A stretch of DNA of 64,000 bases from Paenibacillus sp. MBLB1832 (GTDB taxonomy: Bacteria > Bacillota > Bacilli > Paenibacillales > NBRC-103111). The position numbers and the translations under genes are program-made. The DNA is taken from the NCBI RefSeq assembly GCF_032271945.1, contig NZ_CP130319.1:3801001-3865000 (forward strand). The letters are read 5' to 3'. Numbering within the stretch: position 1 is the first letter of the stretch; every line of letters starts with the position of its first letter. Positions 53,492 to 61,486 of the stretch are shown here, one piece after another. The notes beneath the pieces were generated by a model. The model saw nothing but the letters and a program-made list of their open reading frames with translations, searched no databases and had not been told where the DNA came from.

Positions 53492-53710
53492 TTATTTTAT
53501 TGAAGAAATTATGAATGCTAACAAGGCTAACAAACCAGCAGTAATTGCAATAACATAGAAAGCCGTAAGTCTCACCCATTTAACCCTTGTCTTTTGGAAA
53601 TATGATTTATCCCCTTCACGGTTTTTTCGCGAAAAACCAATCATAATAGTAGAAATTAAACCAATCAATAAAATGATCGTAAATATCAGATAATAGCTAT
53701 TCATATTCAT
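53492..53710 (-). CDS. Small membrane protein, 72 residues, two helices
   Basis: The protein starts MNMNSYYLIFTIILLIGLIS. A basic loop (FSRKNREGDKSYFQKTRVKW) and a second helix (VIAITAGLLALLAFIISSI) follow. A strong AAAGGAGG stands 7 bases before ATG, so it is very likely expressed. I do not recognise the family. A 40-residue membrane protein is encoded 84 bases upstream on the same strand. Confidence 0.8.
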   Translation of the reverse strand: MNMNSYYLIFTIILLIGLISTIMIGFSRKNREGDKSYFQKTRVKWVRLTAFYVIAITAGLLALLAFIISSIK

Positions 53711-53794
53711 TCAGTAGCCTCCTTTTACAGCGATATTTTCAAATGTATTTTATTGTCAACCTTTGAACCAAAACCTACTCTTTATACCATTACT

Positions 53795-53917
53795 TCATAA
53801 AAAGTGGTTAATCAAAAAGTAAAATAACCCTGAGAAAATTGACAAGAAGAATATTACTGTTATTTTGAGAAGACCATCCATCGTTTGGTCGTAGTTGTTT
53901 CTATGTGAATTATTCAT
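53795..53917 (-). CDS. Very small membrane protein, 40 residues
   Basis: The sequence is MNNSHRNNYDQTMDGLLKIT followed by a single hydrophobic helix (VIFFLSIFSGLFYFLINHFL) and stop. AAGGGAG lies 9 bases before ATG. The pattern of a polar N-terminus and one helix fits small regulatory or spore/envelope membrane peptides. It precedes the 72-residue membrane protein gene on the same strand and is probably in the same transcript. Function unknown. Confidence 0.6.
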   Translation of the reverse strand: MNNSHRNNYDQTMDGLLKITVIFFLSIFSGLFYFLINHFL

Positions 53918-54072
53918 TATTATTATCTCCCTTCAATGTTCGTTCATTCGGACTACTAACGTAATTTCTATCATTAGCATTATATAATTGAATAGGAACA
54001 CTTTCCCCATCCAATTTACTGTTTTTTTTACAGTCCAATTTCACACTTATGTTGATCCATGCCTCTCATGCT

Positions 54073-54273
54073 CTAATAGTTGTTCATCTTTGAAATCTCA
54101 TCAAGATGGGTATGAATTCCTTTACCAAACACTATAAATCCTTCTTCGTCTACGTATGGATACCTAACTTCAAACTCATTTGAACCAAGTAATCCAGCTA
54201 TAGGAAGAGATACATTTGTTTGTCTGGATTTTGTATTTAATATTGCATTTATTGACCCGGTCCAAATTGTCAT
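54073..54273 (-). CDS. Hypothetical 66-residue protein or gene remnant
   Basis: The frame reads MTIWTGSINAILNTKSRQTN through FEVRYPYVDEEGFIVFGKGI to HLDEISKMNNY. It looks like real protein (balanced composition, acidic C-terminus) but the start has no ribosome-binding site, so it may be the C-terminal end of a larger lost gene. No family recognised. Confidence 0.4.
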   Translation of the reverse strand: MTIWTGSINAILNTKSRQTNVSLPIAGLLGSNEFEVRYPYVDEEGFIVFGKGIHTHLDEISKMNNY

Positions 54274-54856
54274 TATTTTACGTAATCAAAAAAATATTTC
54301 ACTTTTACCGCAGTAGTGAAGCAAACAGCGTCAATCGAATTCATTGTAATTTCAGAACATAACATTTTCAATATAAAGGTCTCGGGCTCTATTTTGACGA
54401 TAGGGTAAAATTTGAATGACATTTGCCCCCTTGTCCTCAAATAACTGAATTAATAAAGGCTGAGGTTCAACATTCAACTGAACGCCCACCACCCAATTAA
54501 GTCCAAATTACCCCATCCAAGTGCCTAGTCTTCCTTTTATCATTTTGAGAATGGACTGAATCTTGCAATTTCTTCATTCTCTATTGTTCTTTCCCCAACA
54601 AACACAACAGTCAAAGAAGCTGTCGAAGCTCATTTCATATCCGCATATTAGTAAAAATGCAAATTTGGGGAAGTATACTAACAAGAGTACCATCCAATTC
54701 AAAACCAGAACCACCATCCATGTTCAACAGATTGATATTATTTCGTCATTTTATAGATAAAAAGAAAGGCTCTTTATTTTGAACAAAATGTTATGATGAA
54801 ACTAAATCTGCGATAAATATCTATCCATCTTGCCACTCTAGATAGAAGGTGATGAC
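54274..54856. other. AT-rich intergenic region with one small reading frame
   Basis: Contains a minus-strand frame (54492 to 54352, about 46 residues from GTG). It includes NVEPQPLLIQLFEDKGANVI, then YRQNRARDLYIENVMF and stop. There is no ribosome-binding site, so it is probably a remnant, perhaps of the same lost gene as the frame at 54073. The last 100 bases are the upstream region of the MocR-type gene. No other signal is evident. Confidence 0.4.
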
Positions 54857-56293
54857 ATGTGGAAACCTGATCGTTCTAGCTCCAAATCTCTTTATCAACA
54901 AATTGCTGATGATCTTGAACGAAGAATTTCATACGGCGAGTTTCCCCCTGGCAGCTTGCTGCCTTCCGAACGAAAATTAGCCGAACAATTGGGTGTAAAT
55001 AGAAGCACCGTCATCCTTGCTTATGCTGAATTACGTGCGCTCGGAATCATCGAAAGCCATACGGGAAGCGGTACGAGAGTAAGTAAATATAAATGGGGAG
55101 TTACACCGACACATACACCGAACTGGCATCGGTATGTTGAAGGTGGGAGTTTCTTACCTAACTTGCCTTTCTTGCGACGTATCCGGGAAGTTCTTCAACA
55201 AGACAAATCTATGATTGATTTTGCAAGCGGCGAGCTGGCATCTGATCTCTCCCCTGTGGAGGAGATAAATATTCTTATGGGCGAAAATCACTATACAGAA
55301 TATTTAGGATATGACAATCCGCAAGGATTTGTCCCGCTCAGGGAAGAGCTTGTCTCATATCTTAGTCAATATCGGGACATCCGAACCACAGAATCCTCGA
55401 TACTCATTACATCTGGCTCTCAGCAATCCTTATTTTTAATTACCCAGTGTTTGTTAACCCCGGGAGATGCGGTTGCGATTGAAGATCCTTCTTATTGCTA
55501 CTCATTGCCCATGTTTCAATCGGCCGGACTTCGGTTGTTCCGTCTTCCCGTAGATGATAAAGGAGTCCGGCCCGAAGATATTCGCTCACTGTATAAAAAA
55601 CACCGCATCAAGATGATATTTATTAATCCAAATTTCCAGAACCCCACAGGTGCTGTACTCGATGCTGATCGTCGCATTGAACTACTTGATGTTGCAAGCG
55701 AGTTGGGACTTCCGATAGTTGAAGATGATCCCTTTAGCCTTACTGCTTACGACGGGTCACCGCCGCAGCCACTCAAGTCAATTGATCCTATCGGCTCGGT
55801 CCTCTACATAGGCTCTTTCTCTAAAATCGCAGCATCTGGGTTGCGAATTGGATGGATGGTCGCTCCCCATTCCGTTGTCGAGCGGCTTGCCGATGCAAGA
55901 CAACAGATGGATTTCGGACTTAGCGTTGTACCGCAAAGAGTAGCTGCACAGTTTTTAAAGTCCCACTATTTCCAGCCTCATTTGGGCCGTTTGCGCACGC
56001 ATCTGCTCTATAAACGGGATTTGTTGATTGAAGCTCTTCAACATGAACTGCCCGATCTAGTCAGCTTTACGATTCCACAAGGAGGCTTGCACCTGTGGTG
56101 CAAGATTATACCAGAAGTAAATGATAACAAGCTGTTGGAAGAATCCATCCGAAGGGGAGTTATCTTTGTACCCGGCAGTGTTTATGGTTCGGACTCCGGT
56201 TATGTACGATTCACTTTTGCAAGGGCTAGGGCTGATGAAATCAGGTCCGGAATTTCGAAATTTGCGGCAGCTCTTCGAGGCGTACTGTGTTAA
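54857..56293 (+). CDS. MocR-type GntR/aminotransferase transcriptional regulator
   Basis: This 478-residue protein fuses an N-terminal GntR winged helix (about 9-75: SLYQQIADDLERRISYGEFP, LPSERKLAEQLGVNRSTVIL) to a fold-type I aminotransferase domain (about 110-478). The PLP-binding Lys is in GSFSKIAASGLRIGW, and the PLP-contact Asn/Asp lie in NPNFQNPTGAV and VEDDPF. Such MocR/PdxR proteins sense PLP or amino-group metabolites and control vitamin B6 or amino acid genes. A target gene is not evident nearby. GAAGGTG precedes the ATG. It appears to be a single-gene unit. Confidence 0.93.
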   Translation: MWKPDRSSSKSLYQQIADDLERRISYGEFPPGSLLPSERKLAEQLGVNRSTVILAYAELRALGIIESHTGSGTRVSKYKWGVTPTHTPNWHRYVEGGSFLPNLPFLRRIREVLQQDKSMIDFASGELASDLSPVEEINILMGENHYTEYLGYDNPQGFVPLREELVSYLSQYRDIRTTESSILITSGSQQSLFLITQCLLTPGDAVAIEDPSYCYSLPMFQSAGLRLFRLPVDDKGVRPEDIRSLYKKHRIKMIFINPNFQNPTGAVLDADRRIELLDVASELGLPIVEDDPFSLTAYDGSPPQPLKSIDPIGSVLYIGSFSKIAASGLRIGWMVAPHSVVERLADARQQMDFGLSVVPQRVAAQFLKSHYFQPHLGRLRTHLLYKRDLLIEALQHELPDLVSFTIPQGGLHLWCKIIPEVNDNKLLEESIRRGVIFVPGSVYGSDSGYVRFTFARARADEIRSGISKFAAALRGVLC

Positions 56294-56814
56294 AAAAGCA
56301 ACCATGGTGCATGAGAAATGAAATGGGTTATCTCTTATATTGACAGGTGAAATAATAAAGACCTGTTACTGTAAGAAACTAATAAGTACGGCCTACCGGA
56401 GACTATTCTATCAAAGTGGAGACGACGTTACTGGGTGTATGGTTATGAGTGCTAGAGGTTCGTACTCAAAAATCCAGGTTAGTCAAATCGGTTTTTCCTT
56501 ATCATATGTAAAGCCTTAATTCCTTTTTACGTTTGATACGCTAGATAAAGCTGCTGAACGATTATTCTCAGCAGCTTTCTTTGAAGTTTTTATTCAATTA
56601 GCGATTCAATTCCAGCGGTGCATACAATGCAGATTACTATGAGCCTGATGATAGCTATATGATCAACCCCAACTCCTTCCCTCCGATTACCTCTAATGCA
56701 AACTCATGCCGGTACACATCACAAATCCAGATTTCATCAAAGCCTGTATTTTCTGTATAAAAATCCCTTTCGCTGCTTAAACTAGTATCACGTCTAACAT
56801 TAGGGGTTTAATTT
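56294..56814. other. Intergenic region with a terminator and a gene remnant
   Basis: Holds a hairpin terminator at 56547-56580. A minus-strand coding remnant, 56790 down to 56655, reads ERDFYTENTGFDEIWICDVY and FALEVIGGKELGLII before a stop. The parent protein is not recognised. The remainder shows nothing definite. The last 50 bases are the upstream region of the ger operon. Confidence 0.45.
56547..56580 (+). terminator. Rho-independent terminator
   Basis: A perfect 11-base stem AAAGCTGCTGA/TCAGCAGCTTT with a ten-base loop is followed by CTTTGAAGTTTTT. It lies 250 bases after the MocR-type gene and ahead of the ger operon, and keeps them separate. Confidence 0.75.
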
Positions 56815-58128
56815 ATGCAAAAATTAGTCCAAGAAATTAAATCCATTTTTGCCAATCATGATGATTTTTTCATTCAGGAAGAACATTTTAAACAAACAGC
56901 AATTTTTCTTATAGGATTTAATACGATGATAGATTTCACCCATTCAAATTTATATATTCGACAAATGGCGAAGATGTCTGCTTCAGTTAATGAACTATTC
57001 ACTAACCTTAGTGATCAGCTTGATGTTGATTTAGAACAAATTATAAAAGCTATATTAGATGGCAAATTAGTACTCTTATCTGAATGCAATCGCAATGCCT
57101 TACTGGTACCAATCTCCAGAAAACTAAGTCGAAGCATTGATGAGCCCAAAAATGAAAGTATTATTCAAGGTCCTTTGAATGCGTTTGGAGAGGATATTGA
57201 TATTAACTTAGGGATGATTCGAAAGTGGTTGGGCACAGAACGTCTGTGCCATTGTTCTCATCAAATTGGACAACTGACTAAAAGAAGGATTTCAATGCTT
57301 TATATAAAAGGAAAAGCTCCAATTGCTCTTATTGAAAAAGTTGACCGGCTCTTAAAACAAATTGAATCGGATATTGTGACGATTGATGACCTGAATAAGC
57401 ATTTTGGTCAGCATAAGTTTAATCCTATTAGTTATCTATTCTCAACTGAAATTCCGATTCAAGCCATCGATTCGCTAAAAAAGAACAGAGTCGTTCTTTT
57501 TTTAGACAATTATCCCTGCGCGCTTGTTTTTCCTCATCTTTTTCTGGATATGTTGACTACTGTAAACGACCGCAATTTCCCTATTGGGCTGTCACTATTG
57601 ATACGAGCTCTAAGGGGATTAGGTGCTTTGGCCACACTTATACTTCCCGCTTTATATGTTGCATTAACGTCGGTTAACCCTGATGTATTAAAAATCGATC
57701 TCGCCTTGTTTATCTCAAAAAGCAGAGAAGGCATTCCACTAACACCCATTGTTGAAACCCTCACAATGGTTGTGTTAGTTGATTTAATAATTGAAGCTAT
57801 TTTGAGACTCCCAAAAAGCGTAGGTCCTACGATTACAATGGTTGGAGGAATTATACTTGGCCAGGCGATGGTTGATGCGAAATTAGTCAGTAATTTATTA
57901 GTCATTGTGGTCACCGCGATGCTAATAGCAAATTCATCAGTAGTAGGAGTGCAAAATTCCTTGTACATCCGCGCTCTGAAATACCCCATTTTAATTTTGG
58001 CATCTGTTTACGGTATCTTGGGTTTATTTACTGGTTTAACTTTTGTATGTATATATTTGGCGAGTTTAACGTCATGCGATATTGCATATATGACATTTCG
58101 CATTGAAGGAAAGGGCGACACAATATGA
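56815..58128 (+). CDS. Spore germination protein, GerA family
   Basis: This 437-residue protein is the A subunit of a nutrient germinant receptor in the spore inner membrane. The N-terminal half is soluble, with the family segment GPLNAFGEDIDINLGMIRKW. The C-terminal half holds about five membrane helices, with SLLIRALRGLGALATLILPA and GPTITMVGGIILGQAMVDAK as conserved features. The length is slightly short for the family (about 480). TTAGGGG lies upstream of ATG. It overlaps the GerB gene by 4 bases. Confidence 0.95.
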   Translation: MQKLVQEIKSIFANHDDFFIQEEHFKQTAIFLIGFNTMIDFTHSNLYIRQMAKMSASVNELFTNLSDQLDVDLEQIIKAILDGKLVLLSECNRNALLVPISRKLSRSIDEPKNESIIQGPLNAFGEDIDINLGMIRKWLGTERLCHCSHQIGQLTKRRISMLYIKGKAPIALIEKVDRLLKQIESDIVTIDDLNKHFGQHKFNPISYLFSTEIPIQAIDSLKKNRVVLFLDNYPCALVFPHLFLDMLTTVNDRNFPIGLSLLIRALRGLGALATLILPALYVALTSVNPDVLKIDLALFISKSREGIPLTPIVETLTMVVLVDLIIEAILRLPKSVGPTITMVGGIILGQAMVDAKLVSNLLVIVVTAMLIANSSVVGVQNSLYIRALKYPILILASVYGILGLFTGLTFVCIYLASLTSCDIAYMTFRIEGKGDTI

Positions 58129-59207
58129 CTCAAAGGTTACAAATTGGATTAGTTTTTATAACCATGTCTATGGGATTTGGTTTTTTGCAGTATCCTAATC
58201 TCATATTTAAAATAACGAAAACCGGTCATTTTGTAGTGGTTCTTTCTTACGGATTGCTGCAAATGTTTTTAATGATTATTTACAAGAAAGGGTTAAATTA
58301 TTTTCCGAAACAAGATATTATTGATATTTATTTGAAAATGGGAAGATGGGTTGCATTCATTTTTCTAATCCCATATGTACTCAATCTGACGGCGCTGGTT
58401 GCTATGAGTCTACGCCAGCATGCTGAAAACATTGGTTCAATTTTTTTGAGTCGAACACCTGATTGGTCAATATTAATCCTTCTCCTTTTCATTTCAACAT
58501 TTACTGCTATAAAAGGTTTAGGCACGATATTACGTTCTTCCTTTTTCATTTTTTTTATCGTTAATTTTCTAGTGCTTTTTGTTGTTATTTCCTCAATCGT
58601 GAATGTTGATTTTAAGAACGCTTTGCCGGCTTACCCGTCATCTCTCGATTTCTTAACGAAAAAAGATTTTTTCTATCTTATGGGATTCTCTTCTATATTA
58701 TTTTTGGGATTTGTACCTCCTGAAACTAAATTGAAATTCGGCCAACTTTTTGCGGAATGGACTTACGTGATTTTTTTCTATCTAGCTGTTGTATATCTAC
58801 CGCTTTTCATTTTTGGTCAAGAAACAGTTGTCACATTTCATTTTCCTGCAAAAGACGCGGTGGATTCCGTTGACATAAATTGGTTTATATTCAACCAGCA
58901 AACAATCTTTTTCGGTATGTCAATGGTTGGGCTCACAATTCTACTAAATGCTGTTTTACTATGGATAATAGGACAAATCATTCGGAAATTGTTTAATTGG
59001 CAGAGAAACAAACCTTCGTATTGGATATGCGCCTTTTCACTTATCGCATTTATATTTGCTGTATCAGTTCCAAATCTGGCCTGGATTGAAAAATTGTCTT
59101 TGTGGAGTGCAGGTGTTCATGCTTATTTTATAGTTATTATTCCATTTACCATTTTTATCTATGGAGTCATTGCTAATAGGGGGATGACGGGTTATGAAAA
59201 TAAATAG
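58125..59207 (+). CDS. Spore germination permease, GerB family
   Basis: This 360-residue polytopic membrane protein (about ten helices) belongs to the amino acid/polyamine transporter-like GerB family. It is thought to bind the germinant in the receptor complex. Visible helices include FGFLQYPNLIFKI, LLLFISTFTAIKGLG and FFIFFIVNFLVLFVVI. It overlaps GerA by 4 bases and GerC by 14 bases. Codon use is AT-rich, as for the whole ger operon, in contrast to the 12-19 kb operon. Confidence 0.94.
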   Translation: MTQRLQIGLVFITMSMGFGFLQYPNLIFKITKTGHFVVVLSYGLLQMFLMIIYKKGLNYFPKQDIIDIYLKMGRWVAFIFLIPYVLNLTALVAMSLRQHAENIGSIFLSRTPDWSILILLLFISTFTAIKGLGTILRSSFFIFFIVNFLVLFVVISSIVNVDFKNALPAYPSSLDFLTKKDFFYLMGFSSILFLGFVPPETKLKFGQLFAEWTYVIFFYLAVVYLPLFIFGQETVVTFHFPAKDAVDSVDINWFIFNQQTIFFGMSMVGLTILLNAVLLWIIGQIIRKLFNWQRNKPSYWICAFSLIAFIFAVSVPNLAWIEKLSLWSAGVHAYFIVIIPFTIFIYGVIANRGMTGYENK

Positions 59208-60246
59208 TTATGTTAGGATTATTGTTGCTCTTATATCTTTAATACTTCTCAGCGGTTGTTGGGATATTAAAGAAATAGATAAGCGTAACTTTCCTTTAAT
59301 CATCGGGATTTCCAAGGAGAATAAAGAAGAGTATAAAGTATCATTACATATTCCAACATCGGAGAAAGGTGGAAAAATGTCAAGAACAGTATCCCAAAAA
59401 GGTACAAACGTTTCTAGTATTCTGGGACAACTGAGAACAAATATTGAAGACGCTGTGTACTACAAACAAGTACGGTTAATTATTATCCAAAACAAGTTGG
59501 CAAATGACAAAGAAGATTTGAGTGAATTGATTAAGTTTTTAATGAAATCAAAGGAATTACCGTCAATAGCATTGATAGCCATTACAGAAGAAAATATCGA
59601 AAAAATGTTTTCAAATATAAACGGAAAACATTTTTCCCATACAACCTCTATAATCGACTATTTTTATAAAGGGGCCGATTGGGCGCCTGAGATTTCGACC
59701 ACCCGCATTTGGGAAGTTTATCGAAGTTTATTTTCATATACGAAAGATATAGCCATTCCGGTTGTTAATTCCGGAAAAGATACTATATTAAACTATGAGG
59801 GTGCCGCTATTTTGAAAAATGGTAAAATAACGGAAAAAATTAACCCTAGTGAAAATCAGTTCGTAATTTTGTTCAAAAACCATAATGCAAATGGAATAAT
59901 AGAAAATCTGGGCAATGCCAGCATCATGGTCACAAACTCCTCATTAAAAATTAAACCATCAATGCTGACTAGTGAGCCGATAGTGTCAAGCAATTTATCT
60001 TTAAAAATAGACATTTTAGAAAGAAAAGAAGGCGTCACGAATGACCAGATACAAAGCAAACTAGAAAAGCAGTTCAAAAAGCAATTTTACGATATGTTAG
60101 ACAAAGCCCAAAAAAATAAAACGGATATTTTCGGCTTTGGCCAACATTTCCGTAATCAAATTCCTTTTCATGAATTAAAAAACTGGCGAGAAGAATATTA
60201 TCCTAATTTAAAAGTGAATTTTCAGGTCCATGTAATAATAGAGTAA
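59194..60246 (+). CDS. Spore germination lipoprotein, Ger(x)C family
   Basis: This 350-residue lipoprotein is the C subunit of the germinant receptor. It has a signal peptide with lipobox LLSGC (Cys22), followed by the family hallmark WDIKEIDKRNFPLIIGI. Domain 3 features include ILERKEGVTNDQIQSKLEKQ and DIFGFGQHFRNQ, typical of the C-terminal Ger(x)C region. ATG lies within the end of the GerB gene, behind GGGGGATGA. No clear terminator follows directly. The next 220 bases hold a small remnant and a palindrome. Confidence 0.95.
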   Translation: MKINSYVRIIVALISLILLSGCWDIKEIDKRNFPLIIGISKENKEEYKVSLHIPTSEKGGKMSRTVSQKGTNVSSILGQLRTNIEDAVYYKQVRLIIIQNKLANDKEDLSELIKFLMKSKELPSIALIAITEENIEKMFSNINGKHFSHTTSIIDYFYKGADWAPEISTTRIWEVYRSLFSYTKDIAIPVVNSGKDTILNYEGAAILKNGKITEKINPSENQFVILFKNHNANGIIENLGNASIMVTNSSLKIKPSMLTSEPIVSSNLSLKIDILERKEGVTNDQIQSKLEKQFKKQFYDMLDKAQKNKTDIFGFGQHFRNQIPFHELKNWREEYYPNLKVNFQVHVIIE

Positions 60247-60249
60247 CTG

Positions 60250-60466
60250 AAAGAACATCAAGATAAAATCCGACTCCATCCTCTTCTGCATAAAGCAAGG
60301 TCCAGCAACGTCTCTTCATCGAGGCCTAAACCTCGCAGGTAAGCCTTATCCACCTCGTCCTGTTATGCGAATTGTACGTTAGACAACGATCTGCACTCAG
60401 CCAGATTGCCTAACAGGATTGAAATACGAGTCTATAGACTCGAAGAGGCATCGAACGCTTTATTAA
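60250..60466. other. Short intergenic region with palindrome and coding-like remnant
   Basis: On the minus strand a stretch reads DEVDKAYLRGLGLDEETLLD and resembles protein, without a usable start. A perfect 16-base palindrome CGAGTCTATAGACTCG lies at 60427-60442 and could act as a weak terminator for the foldase gene that ends at 60467. No T-run follows. Confidence 0.35.
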
Positions 60467-61402
60467 TCAATCCATCACCCGCACTTTCGCCTTTGCAACG
60501 AGTTGTTCCGTGTAATCAGCAATCGTTGCATCCAAATACCTTTGCAGGACTTCGTTCTTGATCTCCTCGTAAGAAAAATAACCTCCCGCTTCTCGCTTGG
60601 TGCACAGGATCAGCTTGAAATTTTCTTGGTCCGCTACAATCTCTTTTCCTAGTTGTCCTTCTTTTAGATCCTTGGCAAGAGCAAAGAAATTATTGTGATA
60701 TTTATCAAAATTACGGCGGTTTTCCTGATTCATTGTCTCTTCCAAGGCAAGGCCCGGTGACAGCAAACGTTTTTGGTAGGCTGTCTCGAACTTATCCGCA
60801 GTCTTTATCTTTCCCATTATCGCCTCCGCTTCCGCCCTGGCGTCTTCATCTGTACCGGGAATCACGATTTCGTGAAACACATAAGTATCTAGCTTCCTGG
60901 CCAGCTTCTCCGTGTTGGACTCATAGTATGAGAGGAGCTTAGTCTCGCTGACATCAATCGGATTCCCTTGAAGCTTGTCGCGCAATTCCCGCTTCGCATT
61001 GGATAATAAATAATCGAAATAATCCCGTTCCTTGAACTGCTTGGGACCGTAAATCGGCTCATGCTTCTCCAGCGCGATCCGTCTTCGTTCGTTTTCTGCC
61101 TTCAACTGCTGCATGAATGTATTATAGTCAACAGGCATCTGGATCCCGCGCGCGCTCGCTTCCAATTGCGTTAATCTCGTTCGTATGACTGCATTTCGTT
61201 CCTGGTCGGTAATAGGTGCCGGCGCATCCCCCAGATCCCTTCCGGTAATCAGGAAGAAATCAAACTTTGAAACCGGACTGCCGTTTATGGTCATGACGGT
61301 ACCGGGCGCCTCTTTGTCGGAATGACCGAAGTAGAAGCCCGTGCTCAAGCTTACCAACAGTACCAATGAAAAGAACAGGAACACGACGTTTCTTCTTTTC
61401 AT
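60467..61402 (-). CDS. Membrane-anchored SurA/PrsA-like foldase (parvulin-related)
   Basis: This 311-residue protein has an N-terminal membrane anchor (VVFLFFSLVLLVSLSTGFYF) without a lipobox Cys. An N-domain resembling SurA/PrsA follows (VMTINGSPVSKFDFFLI, helices around 70-160). A C-terminal parvulin-like region (HEIVIPGTDEDARAEAEAIM) comes last. It probably helps fold secreted proteins outside the membrane. Prolyl isomerase activity is uncertain because the parvulin core is not fully evident. GGGGGAG lies 6 bases before ATG at 61402. It directly follows the secreted beta-helix protein gene, separated by a terminator hairpin. Confidence 0.8.
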   Translation of the reverse strand: MKRRNVVFLFFSLVLLVSLSTGFYFGHSDKEAPGTVMTINGSPVSKFDFFLITGRDLGDAPAPITDQERNAVIRTRLTQLEASARGIQMPVDYNTFMQQLKAENERRRIALEKHEPIYGPKQFKERDYFDYLLSNAKRELRDKLQGNPIDVSETKLLSYYESNTEKLARKLDTYVFHEIVIPGTDEDARAEAEAIMGKIKTADKFETAYQKRLLSPGLALEETMNQENRRNFDKYHNNFFALAKDLKEGQLGKEIVADQENFKLILCTKREAGGYFSYEEIKNEVLQRYLDATIADYTEQLVAKAKVRVMD

Positions 61403-61423
61403 ACCAATCTCCCCCTGCTGCTT

Positions 61424-61460
61424 AAAAAACAGGAGCACATGCATGTTCGCGTGTGCCCCT
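61424..61460 (-). terminator. Rho-independent terminator after the beta-helix gene
   Basis: On the minus strand AGGGGCACA (61452-61460) pairs with TGTGCTCCT (61431-61439) with one G-T pair, followed by GTTTTTT. It lies 26 bases after the beta-helix gene stop and just upstream of the foldase start, so it partly uncouples the two. Confidence 0.8.
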
Positions 61461-61486
61461 ATTCGTTTAAGGCCGATTGCTTTCGT

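Noticed and set aside
57534-57989. Minus-strand open frame (151 residues) inside the GerA gene
   Set aside because: Antisense to the conserved membrane half of GerA, with no start signal.
60427-60442. Perfect 16-base palindrome CGAGTCTATAGACTCG as an operator
   Set aside because: It has no loop, no T-run and no second copy, and it stands downstream of genes on both sides. It is recorded only as a weak terminator candidate.
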